Below are positions 1 through 8,374 of a stretch of DNA of 64,000 nucleotides, piece after piece. Origin of the DNA: Aurantiacibacter xanthus (GTDB lineage: Bacteria; Pseudomonadota; Alphaproteobacteria; Sphingomonadales; Sphingomonadaceae); NCBI RefSeq assembly GCF_003584015.1, contig NZ_QXFM01000140.1, positions 1-64,000 on the forward strand. The letters are read 5' to 3'. Position 1 is the first letter of the stretch. Every line of letters starts with the position of its first letter. The position numbers were made by a program, and so were the translations under genes. The notes beneath the pieces were generated by a model that worked only from the letters and a program-made list of their open reading frames with translations, was not told where the DNA came from and made no database searches.

Positions 1-1111
1 TCTGGCGCATCATGGGCCGGAACGTGCGATCCTTGTTCCTGAAGACGATCCGCTGGCACGCCTGGCCGATCTGCCGGTCGCCGCACTCCGGCTCGACGAT
101 GACGTGCTGCTGGTGTTGCGGCGGCTCGGGCTGAAGCGGATCGGCGAACTGGCGCGGGTCGAGAAAGGCGAAGGCGATCAGGCCGGCGGGCGCGATGCAC
201 TACGTCGCCGTTTCCGCACTCGCCATGCGGCCAGCGCCAACCCGCTGATCCGGCTCGACCAGCTTGTCGGCCATGTGCCCGAGCCGCTGCTACCCGTGGC
301 CATGCCCGAGGTGCCGCTGGTGCAGTGCCGCCTGATGGAGCCGGTGCGCCACCGCGCTCCGCTCGACACAGTGATGGCCGATCTGGCGGCGGACATGGCG
401 CGGCTGCTCGAAGGCCGGGGCGAGGGCGCACGGCGGCTCGATCTGGCCATGTGGCGGGTCGATGGCGAGGTACTTATGCGCCGTCTCGAACTGGCTGCGG
501 CCACGCGTGAAGCCGCGCATATCTGCCGCCTGTTTGCGCAAAGGCTCGACGATGTCGACGCCGGGTTCGGCATCGAGATGGTGCGCCTCACCGCCAGCTG
601 GGCGCAGCCGCTACCGCTGGGGCAGGCCGATCTCGAAGCCACCGCCGAGGAGCATGGCACCTCGCTCGCGGCCTGTATCGACCGGCTCAGCGTGCGGCTT
701 GGGGTAGGGGCGGTGCGCCGCCCGGTGCTGCACGCCAGCCATATCCCCGAGCGTAGCCTGCGCTGGCAGCCCCCGCTGGAGCCCGAGCCGGTCCATCAGG
801 AAGAGCTGCGCTTCCACGCCCGCCCGCCAAAGCTGCTCGACAAGGCGGAGGCGATTTCGGTGCTTTACGCCAGCCCCGATGGCTATCCGCGCCGGTTCCG
901 CTGGCGCGGCGCGGTGCACGAGGTGGCGCGGGTCGAGGGGCCGGAGCGGATCGCCCCCGAATGGTGGCGCGAGCGCGGCAATGCCCGACTGCGCGACTAC
1001 TACCGCGTCGAGGACGGCGAAGGCCGCCGCTACTGGATCTATCGCAGCGGCCTTCCCGATGACGGGCGCGGCGGAATGCCTGAGTGGTTTTTGCAGGGGC
1101 CGTGCGGATAG
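1..1111 (+). CDS. imuB: ImuB, Y-family polymerase-like mutagenesis protein (5' truncated by window edge)
   Basis: This is the C-terminal 370 or so residues of ImuB. The frame is open from base 2, so the start lies outside the window. Visible landmarks are the LLLRRLGLKRIGELARV-like helix-hairpin region, the little-finger part, and a tail ending in a WYRS/YWIYRSGL-type segment typical of ImuB. ImuB is a catalytically inactive Y-family relative that links the beta clamp to ImuA and the error-prone polymerase DnaE2 during SOS mutagenesis. In most alphaproteobacteria imuA-imuB-dnaE2 are contiguous. Here terC lies on the opposite strand between imuB and dnaE2, so dnaE2 needs its own promoter. Confidence 0.88.
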   Translation, partial: LAHHGPERAILVPEDDPLARLADLPVAALRLDDDVLLVLRRLGLKRIGELARVEKGEGDQAGGRDALRRRFRTRHAASANPLIRLDQLVGHVPEPLLPVAMPEVPLVQCRLMEPVRHRAPLDTVMADLAADMARLLEGRGEGARRLDLAMWRVDGEVLMRRLELAAATREAAHICRLFAQRLDDVDAGFGIEMVRLTASWAQPLPLGQADLEATAEEHGTSLAACIDRLSVRLGVGAVRRPVLHASHIPERSLRWQPPLEPEPVHQEELRFHARPPKLLDKAEAISVLYASPDGYPRRFRWRGAVHEVARVEGPERIAPEWWRERGNARLRDYYRVEDGEGRRYWIYRSGLPDDGRGGMPEWFLQGPCG

Positions 1112-1132
1112 ATGCACAGCCCTTGCTAACGG

Positions 1133-1930
1133 TCACCCCGCTGCCTTCTTCGCCCGCCGATTGCGCTGCACCATGTTGAGCAGTTCCACACCAACCGAAA
1201 AGCCCATCGCCGCGTAGATATAGCCCTTCGGCACGTGGACGCCAAAGCCGTCGGCGATCAGCACGAGGCCGATCATTACGAGGAAGGCCAGCGCCAGCAT
1301 CACCAGCGTCGGGTTCTTCTCGATGAACTTTGCCAGCGGATCGGCCGCCACCATCATGATGCCCACGGTGATCACCACGGCGGCAATCATGATCGGGATC
1401 TCGTCGGTCATGCCCACGGCGGTGAGGATCGAATCGACCGAGAACACCATGTCGATCGCCACAATCTGCACGATCACCGCGCCGAAAGTGGCCGTCGCCG
1501 CAGCAGCAACGCCGGGGGTCTTGTCGAGCAGATCGCCCGATTCGTCCTCCGGCTCCATCGAGTGATGGATCTCCTTGGTCGCCTTCCACAACAGGAACAG
1601 GCCGCCTGCCAGAAGGATCAGGTCACGACCCGAGAAGGCGGTATCGAAGGTCGGCTCGCCATAGGGGCCGGGGGCGCCGCGAATGCCGAGATCGAACAGC
1701 GGCGTCTGCAAGGTGACCAACCAGCCGATCAGCATCAGCAGGCCGATCCGCATTACCAGCGCCAGCGCGAGGCCGATGCGGCGTGCGCGCTGCTGCTGGT
1801 GCACGGGCAGCTTGTTCGAGAGAATGGCGATGAAGATCAGGTTGTCGATCCCGAGCACGACTTCGAGCGCAATCAGCGTCAGCAGCGCGAGCCAAGCGCC
1901 GGGATCGGAAAGGAGGGCGAGGATGTCCAT
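1133..1930 (-). CDS. TerC family integral membrane protein
   Basis: The protein has 265 residues and about seven hydrophobic segments. The N-terminal segment carries the TerC signature [12 protein letters not shown] with its membrane-embedded acidic residues, and a second copy, [14 protein letters not shown], sits near residue 155. These paired acidic motifs are the hallmark of TerC proteins, several of which export manganese or other divalent metals. The C-terminus is basic (NRRAKKAAG). The gene converges on imuB with 21 bp between the stops. Its leader is long and strongly structured (separate entry), suggesting RNA-level control. The substrate cannot be read from sequence; a tellurite or Mn role would be inference. 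Confidence 0.9.
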   Translation of the reverse strand: MDILALLSDPGAWLALLTLIALEVVLGIDNLIFIAILSNKLPVHQQQRARRIGLALALVMRIGLLMLIGWLVTLQTPLFDLGIRGAPGPYGEPTFDTAFSGRDLILLAGGLFLLWKATKEIHHSMEPEDESGDLLDKTPGVAAAATATFGAVIVQIVAIDMVFSVDSILTAVGMTDEIPIMIAAVVITVGIMMVAADPLAKFIEKNPTLVMLALAFLVMIGLVLIADGFGVHVPKGYIYAAMGFSVGVELLNMVQRNRRAKKAAG

Positions 1931-1946
1931 AATGGTCCCTGTTAGC

Positions 1947-2022
1947 GGGGCCGGATTGTGGAACGGCCCCTGTTGAAGCGTCCGACATCACGAGCACATG
2001 CTCGCCAGAGGGGCCCGGACGC
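1947..2022 (-). promoter_or_regulatory. Structured terC leader RNA (candidate cis-regulatory RNA with pseudoknot)
   Basis: Read on the minus strand, a 7-bp stem pairs 2022-2016 with 1984-1978 and encloses a 6-bp hairpin (2004-1999 with 1996-1991). A GGCCCCT segment in the enclosed loop (2015-2009) is complementary to AGGGGCC at 1971-1965, outside the stem, which makes an H-type pseudoknot. The same 3' segment can instead pair with 1953-1947 in a hairpin just ahead of the Shine-Dalgarno-like AGGGA and the terC start. The two pairings exclude each other, as expected of a switch. I recall a conserved 'terC' RNA motif reported upstream of alphaproteobacterial terC genes; identity with it is not verified. 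Confidence 0.6.
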
Positions 2023-2028
2023 CGGTGC

Positions 2029-2056
2029 GATCTAACCATACGTGAGCCAAGTGCAA
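2029..2056 (-). promoter_or_regulatory. Candidate terC promoter
   Basis: On the minus strand TTGCAC (2056-2051) and TAGATC (2034-2029) are separated by 16 bases. A transcript from here would begin about 5 bases before the first strand of the terC leader stem, consistent with a leader RNA that starts at its folded domain. Matches to the sigma-70 consensus are moderate only. Confidence 0.4.
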
Positions 2057-2098
2057 GCGTTCCGTGACAGACAATTGGTGTTGGCACTCTGAGTTCAA

Positions 2099-2113
2099 GA
2101 ACATATACAGAAC
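2099..2113 (+). promoter_or_regulatory. Alphaproteobacterial LexA box upstream of dnaE2
   Basis: The sequence reads GAAC-ATATACA-GAAC, an exact GAAC-N7-GAAC direct repeat (GTTC-N7-GTTC on the other strand), the LexA operator of alphaproteobacteria. It lies 64 bases before the preferred dnaE2 ATG and nothing coding overlaps it. It marks dnaE2 as an SOS gene with its own operator. Confidence 0.8.
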
Positions 2114-2176
2114 ATATGCTGTGGACCGCGATCATCGGACAGTGCATCGCCCGGTGTGAAGGCGAGTGAGGACAAG

Positions 2177-5100
2177 ATGCCTGACGCTCCGCTCACACCC
2201 GGCAAGCGCCATGTCGAGGCCGATCCCGCGCTGATCGGGCAGCCGCCGCGCGCCAGCTTCGTCGAGCTGGGGGTGATGAGCTGTTTCTCGTTCCTGCGCG
2301 GGGCTTCCGATGCGGTCGACCTTGCGCTCACCGCGCGGGCGCTGGGCTACGATGCGCTGGGCATTGCCGATGCCAATTCGATGGCGGGTGTGGTGAGGGT
2401 GCATAGTGAGGCCAAGGCGCTGAACCTTCGCCCAGTGATCGGCTGCCGGATCGAGACGGTCGAGGGGCTGGCCTTCCTCGCCTATCCGCAAGACCGGGCC
2501 GCTTATGGCCGCTTGTGTCGGCTGATCTCGACAGGCCGGATGCAGACGTTGAGCGGCGAATGGCAGGACAAGGGGGCCTGCGCGATTTCGCTGGCGATGC
2601 TGGCGGCTTATTCCGAGGGGGTGCATCTGATCGCATTGCCACCGCGCGATCTGATGGCGGAGTTCACCATCGCGGTGGAGGACAATGTGGTGGCCTTTCC
2701 GGTGCAGGGTTCACGCGGAGACGCGGAGACGCGGAGTGGAATTTCGCTCGCAGAGGCGCAGAGGCGCAGAGAGGGTACTTCGCCGCGAAGCGGCAATTCC
2801 ACACGCTCCGTCACATTTGTCGGGAAGGTTGAAGATGAAGAGTGGCTGCGCCGCAAGTGCAAGCCCTCTGCGCCTCTGCGCCTCTGCGAGCGCCCTCAAA
2901 ACCTCCGCGTCTCCGCGTCTCCGCGTGAACCAAAAACCCGCCCGCTCACCGCAGCATACGTCGACCTGCTCCCGCACCTCGCCGAGCAACTCCCCACCAT
3001 GAAGCACCTCGCCGCCTGTTTCCTCTACGCTGGCGATGACATCGCGAGGATCGAACGGCTCGACACACTCGCACACGCCAATGGGCTGACCATCCTCGCC
3101 ACCAACGACGTCCACCACCACAGCCCCGAGCGCCGCCCGCTGCAAGACGTGATGACCGCGATCCGCCACAAGACCACCATTGCCAAGGCGGGGCACCTGC
3201 TCCACGCCAATGCCGAGCGGCACCTTAAGTCCCCGCAGGAGATGGAGCGCCTGTTTGCCCGCTGGCCCCACGCGATTGCAGCGGCGCGGCAGGTAGCCGA
3301 TTCCTGCACCTTCGATCTGGAAGAGCTGGCCTACGACTACCCCGAGGAGATCTACCCCGAAGGCCGCACCCCGCAGCAGCATCTCGAAGCCGAAACATGG
3401 CTCGGTGCGGAGCGGCGCTATCCGCCTGAGGAATTCCCGCAAGGCGTCCCCCAAACCGTCCGCGAGACGCTGGAGCGCGAACTCAAGCTGATCGGCAAGC
3501 TCGGCCTCGCGCGCTATTTCCTCACCATCAAGGACATCGTCGATTTCGCCCGCGGGCAGGAGCCGCCGATCCTGTGCCAGGGGCGCGGCAGCGCGGCCAA
3601 TTCGGCGGTTTGCTATGTGCTCGGCATCACCAGCGTCGACCCTGCCAAACACGCGCTGCTGTTCGACCGCTTCATCTCCGAGGAGCGCAAGGAGCCGCCC
3701 GATATCGACGTCGATTTCGAGCATGAACGGCGCGAGGAGGTGATCCAGTACATCTACAACAAATATGGCCGCCACCGCGCGGGGCTATGCGCGACGGTAA
3801 TCCACTATCGCCCGCGCATGGCGATCCGCGAGGTGGGCAAGGTGATGGGCCTGAGCGAAGACGTCACCTCGGCGCTGGCGCGCACGGTCTGGGGCAGCAT
3901 GGGCCGCGAGGTCAGTCACCGCCACGCCGAGGAAATTGGCATGGACCTATCCGACCCGCACCTGCGGCGCGTGCTGGCGCTGACCGAGCAGATAATCGGA
4001 ATGCCGCGCCATCTCAGCCAGCATGTCGGCGGTTTCATCCTCACCGCCAGCCCGCTCACCGAGACGGTGCCGATCGGCAATGGCGCCATGCCCGAGCGCT
4101 CGTTCATCGAGTGGGACAAGGACGATATCGATGCGCTCGGCATCCTCAAGGTCGACGTGCTGGCGTTGGGGATGCTGACCTGCATCCGCAAATGTCTCGA
4201 TCTGCTGGAGGATCACCATGGCCGCACGCTGACGCTGGCGACGGTGCCGCGCGAGGACGAGCAAACCTATGCCATGCTGCGCCGGGGCGATTCGCTGGGG
4301 GTGTTTCAGGTCGAGAGCCGGGCGCAGATGAACATGCTGCCCCGGCTGCGCCCGCGCGAATTCTACGATCTCGTGATCCAGGTCGCGATCGTGCGACCCG
4401 GTCCGATTCAGGGGGACATGGTCCATCCCTATCTGCGTCGGAGACGCGGGGTGGAGGCGGTGGAGATACCTGCGCCCGCCCTCAAACACGGGCCGCCCGA
4501 TGAATTGACGAGCATCCTCAAGCGGACCCTGGGCGTGCCGATCTTTCAGGAGCAGGCGATGAAGATCGCGCTCGATGCGGCCAAGTTCTCCCCGGTCGAA
4601 GCGAACCGGTTGCGCAAGGCCATGGCCACCTTTCGTAGCCGGGGCAAGGTCGACGAGTTGCAGGATATGATGGTCGGGCGGATGATCGCGCGCGGCTATG
4701 ACCCGGACTTTGCCGAGCGGTGCTTCAACCAGATCAAGGGCTTTGGCGAATATGGCTTTCCCGAAAGCCATGCGGCGAGTTTTGCCCATCTGGTCTATGT
4801 GTCGAGCTGGCTGAAGTGCCATTTCCCGGCGGCCTTTGCCTGCGGTTTGCTCAATTCGCAGCCGATGGGGTTCTATGCCCCGGCGCAGATCGTGCGCGAT
4901 GCGCGCGAGCATGGGGTGGTGGTGCTGCCGGTCGATGTGAACCACTCGGAGTGGGATTGCACGTTGGAGGTTCTTGAGGATTCACGCGGAGACGCGGAGA
5001 CGCGGAGATTTTTGGGGCACTCACAGAGGCATGAAGGCACAGAGGCAAGCAGCGCCGCAGGCTATAATAATAGTTTCGCGCAGAGACCGCAAAGAGCGCA

Positions 5101-6172
5101 GAGGGTGGTGGAGCGCGATACCATCTCTGCGTCCTCTGCGGTCTCTGCGCGAAAACAATCTTCTTGCACCTGCGGTGCGGACAAACCCGCTCTGTGCCGC
5201 TGTGCTTCTGTGAGCGAAAATCCTCTCCGCGGCTCCGCGTCTCCGCGTGATCCTCAATCGGGCAGACAGGACCGCCACATCGCCCTGCGCCTCGGCTTCC
5301 GCCAGCTCGACGGCCTACCCGAACATGCCGCCGCCATGCTGGTCGCCGCACGGCAGACAGGCGGGACCTTTGCCGATGTGAACGAGCTGCGCGAACGCGC
5401 CAGACTAATGCCCGCACACATCGAAAAGCTCGCCAGCGGCGACTGTTTCGGCTCGCTCGGGCTCACCCGCAGGCAGGCCCTGTGGGACGCGCGCAGCCTC
5501 GTCGCCGCACCCGATCTGCCGCTGTTCACCCATGCAAAAACGCGCGAGGAAGGCGCCGAACGGGGCCGGGCAGTTCTGCCCAAGATGCCGCTCAGCGAGG
5601 AGGTCGTCACCGATTACCAGACCACGCGATTAAGCCTGAAAGCGCACCCGATGAGCTTCCTGCGCGCCTCGCTGGGCGAGCGTGGGTTCACCCGCGCTGC
5701 CGACCTGCGCGCACGCAAGAACCGGGCAATGGTGCAGGTGGCCGGCGTGGTGCTGATCCGCCAGCGACCGGGCTCGGCCAAGGGCGTCTGCTTCATCACC
5801 ATTGAGGACGAAACGGGCGTTGCCAATGTCGTGGTCTGGCCCGACCTGATGGAGCGCCTGCGCCGCGTGGTAATGGGCGCGCGGCTGGTGGAAGTGCGCG
5901 GACGGGTCGAGTATGATGACGAGGTGATCCACATCATCGCCCAGCACATCACCGATACGACGCACGACCTGCACCTCCTGTCGGAAGACCTGCTATCCGC
6001 CCCGCTCGCGCGCGCCGACCACATCGACAGGCCGCTGCCCGGCGGCAGAGCCGATTCTCCGGTCGAACCACGGCAAGACCCGCCGCCAGCCAACCGCGAC
6101 TTCCATAGCCCGAACTTGCGTGGCCACCCGCGCAACCTCAGGATCATTCCCAAGTCCCGCGACTTTCATTGA
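2177..6172 (+). CDS. dnaE2: Error-prone DNA polymerase DnaE2, carrying two in-frame palindromic insertions
   Basis: This is a C-family polymerase for SOS translesion synthesis with ImuA/ImuB. The N-terminal PHP domain begins FVELGVMSCFSFLRGAS. The catalytic acidic motif PDIDVDFEHERREEV is intact near residue 520, the fingers region follows, and a C-terminal OB fold (ITIEDETGVANVVVWPDL) lies near residue 1220. I prefer the ATG at 2177, which has GAGGAC upstream; a GTG at 2156 is possible. The protein is about 1,330 residues, well above the usual 1,030-1,150. Much of the excess is two low-complexity stretches encoded by palindromes at 2709-2930 and 4974-5257, which keep the frame and contain no stop. 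The C-terminal tail is also long and basic. Whether the polymerase is active cannot be told. Confidence 0.9.
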   Translation: MPDAPLTPGKRHVEADPALIGQPPRASFVELGVMSCFSFLRGASDAVDLALTARALGYDALGIADANSMAGVVRVHSEAKALNLRPVIGCRIETVEGLAFLAYPQDRAAYGRLCRLISTGRMQTLSGEWQDKGACAISLAMLAAYSEGVHLIALPPRDLMAEFTIAVEDNVVAFPVQGSRGDAETRSGISLAEAQRRREGTSPRSGNSTRSVTFVGKVEDEEWLRRKCKPSAPLRLCERPQNLRVSASPREPKTRPLTAAYVDLLPHLAEQLPTMKHLAACFLYAGDDIARIERLDTLAHANGLTILATNDVHHHSPERRPLQDVMTAIRHKTTIAKAGHLLHANAERHLKSPQEMERLFARWPHAIAAARQVADSCTFDLEELAYDYPEEIYPEGRTPQQHLEAETWLGAERRYPPEEFPQGVPQTVRETLERELKLIGKLGLARYFLTIKDIVDFARGQEPPILCQGRGSAANSAVCYVLGITSVDPAKHALLFDRFISEERKEPPDIDVDFEHERREEVIQYIYNKYGRHRAGLCATVIHYRPRMAIREVGKVMGLSEDVTSALARTVWGSMGREVSHRHAEEIGMDLSDPHLRRVLALTEQIIGMPRHLSQHVGGFILTASPLTETVPIGNGAMPERSFIEWDKDDIDALGILKVDVLALGMLTCIRKCLDLLEDHHGRTLTLATVPREDEQTYAMLRRGDSLGVFQVESRAQMNMLPRLRPREFYDLVIQVAIVRPGPIQGDMVHPYLRRRRGVEAVEIPAPALKHGPPDELTSILKRTLGVPIFQEQAMKIALDAAKFSPVEANRLRKAMATFRSRGKVDELQDMMVGRMIARGYDPDFAERCFNQIKGFGEYGFPESHAASFAHLVYVSSWLKCHFPAAFACGLLNSQPMGFYAPAQIVRDAREHGVVVLPVDVNHSEWDCTLEVLEDSRGDAETRRFLGHSQRHEGTEASSAAGYNNSFAQRPQRAQRVVERDTISASSAVSARKQSSCTCGADKPALCRCASVSENPLRGSASPRDPQSGRQDRHIALRLGFRQLDGLPEHAAAMLVAARQTGGTFADVNELRERARLMPAHIEKLASGDCFGSLGLTRRQALWDARSLVAAPDLPLFTHAKTREEGAERGRAVLPKMPLSEEVVTDYQTTRLSLKAHPMSFLRASLGERGFTRAADLRARKNRAMVQVAGVVLIRQRPGSAKGVCFITIEDETGVANVVVWPDLMERLRRVVMGARLVEVRGRVEYDDEVIHIIAQHITDTTHDLHLLSEDLLSAPLARADHIDRPLPGGRADSPVEPRQDPPPANRDFHSPNLRGHPRNLRIIPKSRDFH
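2709..2930. repeat. R4 nested palindromic element, copy 1, in frame inside dnaE2
   Basis: The outer arms are a perfect 28-bp inverted repeat (2709-2736 and 2903-2930) built from tandem CGCGGAGA units. Nested inside is a second perfect 27-bp inverted repeat (2745-2771 and 2866-2892) built from CGCAGAGG units. The element is 222 bp, exactly 74 codons, and has no stop in the dnaE2 frame. It encodes a stretch starting SRGDAETRSG and ending SASPREP that has no counterpart in ordinary DnaE2. It falls between the PHP-domain segments ending LMAEF and beginning LTAAYVDLLPH, presumably a surface loop. Confidence 0.85.
4974..5257. repeat. R4 nested palindromic element, copy 2, in frame inside dnaE2
   Basis: The outer arms (4974-5007 and 5225-5257) are an almost perfect inverted repeat of about 33 bp, differing by one extra base and one mismatch, and use the same CGCGGAGA units as copy 1. 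A middle arm pair made of CACAGAGG-like units (about 5019-5046 and 5189-5216) and an inner pair (about 5083-5104 and 5126-5156) of CGCAGAG-like units give three concentric palindromes. The core from TTCACGC to GCGTGA (4981-5250) is 270 bp, 90 codons, with no stop in the dnaE2 frame. It splits the CTLE segment from ALRLGFRQLDG. Confidence 0.82.
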
Positions 6173-6173
6173 T

Positions 6174-6902
6174 ATGGCCAGACCAAAGCGACGCCGCCGA
6201 CCATCCAAGCTGCCAGCACCGGGAACATGGGCCGCGCTCATGGCACTGGTCGCCTTTGCCTATGCCGGGTGGATCTGGTTGCAGGAGAACCCGCAGCACA
6301 ACCCATGGGCTCCGCTGGATCTCAGGCAGGAACGCGGCTGGGCCACCGCCGCCAAGCTCGAACTGGCGCGCGAGGACATGGACGAGTGCCGCGCCGTGCT
6401 CACCCGCAGCGAGGTGGCCTTCACCGCGCTCGATCCCTCGGGCGAGGGCGAATGCCGGCGCGAGGATCGGCTGACGCTGCCGGACCTTTCCCTAACGCCC
6501 ACAACTCCGCAGATGACCTGCCCGGTCGCAATCGGGCTGGAACTGTGGAGGCAAGACCTTGCGCCGCTTGCTGAGGACATTCTGGGCTCGCCGATCGCGC
6601 GGATCGAGCAGCTCGGCACCTATTCGTGCCGCCGCATGTACGGCGCGCAGACCGGCAACTGGAGCGAACACGCTATCGGCAACGCCATCGACATTGCCGC
6701 TTTCGTGCTGGAAGATGGCCGCCGCATCAGCGTTCTCGACGACTGGGACGACGAGGGCGAGCGCGGCCAGTTCCTCCGCGCCGCGCGCGAAGCGGCCTGC
6801 AAGAGCTTCGGCGCGGTCCTGTCACCCGACTACAATGCCGCCCACGCCAATCACTTCCACCTCGATCAGGGACGCCCGATCGTGATGGGCTTCTGCCCTT
6901 AG
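6174..6902 (+). CDS. Extensin-like C-terminal domain protein
   Basis: A 242-residue protein with a basic N-terminus (MARPKRRRRPSK), one membrane segment at about residues 18-38 and a periplasmic domain. The domain matches the bacterial extensin-like family: paired cysteines (MTCPVAIGLELW, GTYSCRRMYG), the segment WSEHAIGNAIDIAAF, and the C-terminal HANHFHLDQG. The H and D residues resemble the metal-binding centre of D,D-carboxypeptidase-like folds, so a cell-wall role is likely but unproven. The start ATG lies one base after the dnaE2 stop, suggesting co-transcription. A longer start 54 bases upstream would overlap dnaE2 and add nothing conserved. Confidence 0.8.
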   Translation: MARPKRRRRPSKLPAPGTWAALMALVAFAYAGWIWLQENPQHNPWAPLDLRQERGWATAAKLELAREDMDECRAVLTRSEVAFTALDPSGEGECRREDRLTLPDLSLTPTTPQMTCPVAIGLELWRQDLAPLAEDILGSPIARIEQLGTYSCRRMYGAQTGNWSEHAIGNAIDIAAFVLEDGRRISVLDDWDDEGERGQFLRAAREAACKSFGAVLSPDYNAAHANHFHLDQGRPIVMGFCP

Positions 6903-6904
6903 CC

Positions 6905-7594
6905 TCAGACCGGCTCCAGAGCGTAGCCCGCCGAGCGCACCGTGCGGATCGGATCGCGCGCGTTGTCGAGCGCGATGGCCTTGCGCAGGCGGCGGATATG
7001 CACGTCGACCGTGCGTTCCTCGATTTCGCTGCCCGTGCCCCACACCGCATCAAGCAGCTGGCTGCGCGAGAACACCCGGCGCGGGTGCTCCATGAAGAAC
7101 TTGAGCAGACGATATTCCGTCGGACCGATCTGCAAGGCGCGGCCACGACGCTCTACCCGGTGCGCGACAGGGTCAAGCTTGATGTCGCCCGTTTCAATCG
7201 TCTCACCCGCCAGCGCCGGGCGCACGCGCCGCAGCACGGCAGACACACGCGCCAGCAGCTCGCGCGGCGAGAACGGCTTGGTCACATAGTCGTCGGCGCC
7301 GGTTTCGAGCCCGCGCACGCGGTCGTCCTCGGCCTCGCGCGCGGTCAGCATGATGATCGGAACGTGGGCGGTCGCCTTGTCGCGGCGCAGGCGGCGGCAG
7401 ACCTCGATCCCGCTGGTGCCCTCGATCATCCAGTCGAGCAGCACCAGATCGGGCGTATCCTCGGCCGCCATCATCAGGGCCTCGTCACCATCGGCGCTGG
7501 TGCGCACCTCGTAACCCTCGCTGGCGAAGCGATATTCGAGCAGTTCGGCCAGCGCCGTATCGTCTTCGACCAGCAGCAGTTTGGGAGCGGACAT
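6905..7594 (-). CDS. phoB: Phosphate regulon response regulator PhoB
   Basis: An OmpR/PhoB-type regulator of 229 residues. The receiver domain has the acidic pocket VEDD, phosphoacceptor D in LVLLDWMIEG, T in IIMLTAR and K in DDYVTKPFSPREL. The C-terminal winged helix ends in VDVHIRRLRKAI and TVRSAGYALEP. I start at the ATG giving MSAPKLLLVEDD; an upstream extension has no family similarity. It is the last gene of the phoR-pst-phoU-phoB block and would activate that block on phosphate limitation. Confidence 0.93.
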   Translation of the reverse strand: MSAPKLLLVEDDTALAELLEYRFASEGYEVRTSADGDEALMMAAEDTPDLVLLDWMIEGTSGIEVCRRLRRDKATAHVPIIMLTAREAEDDRVRGLETGADDYVTKPFSPRELLARVSAVLRRVRPALAGETIETGDIKLDPVAHRVERRGRALQIGPTEYRLLKFFMEHPRRVFSRSQLLDAVWGTGSEIEERTVDVHIRRLRKAIALDNARDPIRTVRSAGYALEPV

Positions 7595-7705
7595 AATGCG
7601 AAACCTCAAGCACGGCCGCACAAGCGCGGGCCGCTGCCTCGCAGTTATGGCATTTTTTCGACAGATTTGTGACAATAAGACACAAGTCTGACGGAGGAAT
7701 GACCC

Positions 7706-8374
7706 TTAGCGCTCGATATCCTGAGGATAGGTGCCCACCGCAGCGAAGTGCACCATTTCCGCCACATTGGTCGCATGGTCGCCGATCCGCTCGATATTGC
7801 GGGCCACGAAGAGCAGCTGCGCCGCGCTCGAAATGGTGGCAGGATTCTCCACCATGTAGCTGACGTAATTGCGGAAAATGCTGTCGTAGAAAGCGTCAAC
7901 CTTGGCGTCGGCCTCGATCACGTCGCGCGCCACGATGGGGTCGCGCGCGGCATAGGCGGTGAGCACATCATGGACCATCTCGATCGCGACCTCGGCCATG
8001 GCGGGCAGCAGCGTCAGCGGCTCGAACCGGGCGCGGCCTTCGATACGGCCGGTGCGCTTGGCGATGTTCTTGGCATAGTCGCCGATCCGCTCGATCACGC
8101 CGCCGATCTTCAGCGCGGCGATGATCTCGCGCAGGTCGTCGGCCATCGGCGCGCGCAGGGCGAGCATCCGAACCGCCATCGCGTCGACCTCGGATTCGAG
8201 CATGTCGAGCTTCTTGTCACGCTTGACCACCTCGGCGGCCAGCTCCTCGTCGCCGTTGAGCATGGCTTCCATCGCCTGATGAATCGCCAGTTCGGCGAGG
8301 CCGCCCATTTCGGCGATCAGCCCGCGCAGACGGGTAATATCCTCATCGAAGGCCTTGACCGTATGTTCGCTCAT
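7706..8374 (-). CDS. phoU: Phosphate signalling protein PhoU
   Basis: 222 residues, all helical, with the two PhoU repeats and their E/D-rich metal-binding helices (for example RIGDYAKNIAKR and RIGDHATNVAEM). PhoU couples the Pst transporter to PhoR and shuts off the Pho response in phosphate-rich medium. Its ATG shares one base with the pstB stop, which indicates translational coupling. About 110 bases separate it from phoB. Confidence 0.94.
   Translation of the reverse strand: MSEHTVKAFDEDITRLRGLIAEMGGLAELAIHQAMEAMLNGDEELAAEVVKRDKKLDMLESEVDAMAVRMLALRAPMADDLREIIAALKIGGVIERIGDYAKNIAKRTGRIEGRARFEPLTLLPAMAEVAIEMVHDVLTAYAARDPIVARDVIEADAKVDAFYDSIFRNYVSYMVENPATISSAAQLLFVARNIERIGDHATNVAEMVHFAAVGTYPQDIER

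Noticed and set aside
1947-2022. yybP-ykoY manganese riboswitch upstream of terC
   Set aside because: The conserved bulge and loop sequences of that riboswitch are not seen; the fold here is different.
2745-2892. Tandem 8-base units in dnaE2 considered as a CRISPR or microsatellite array
   Set aside because: The units form complementary arms of a palindrome, with no spacers of regular length between repeats; the nested inverted repeat explains them.
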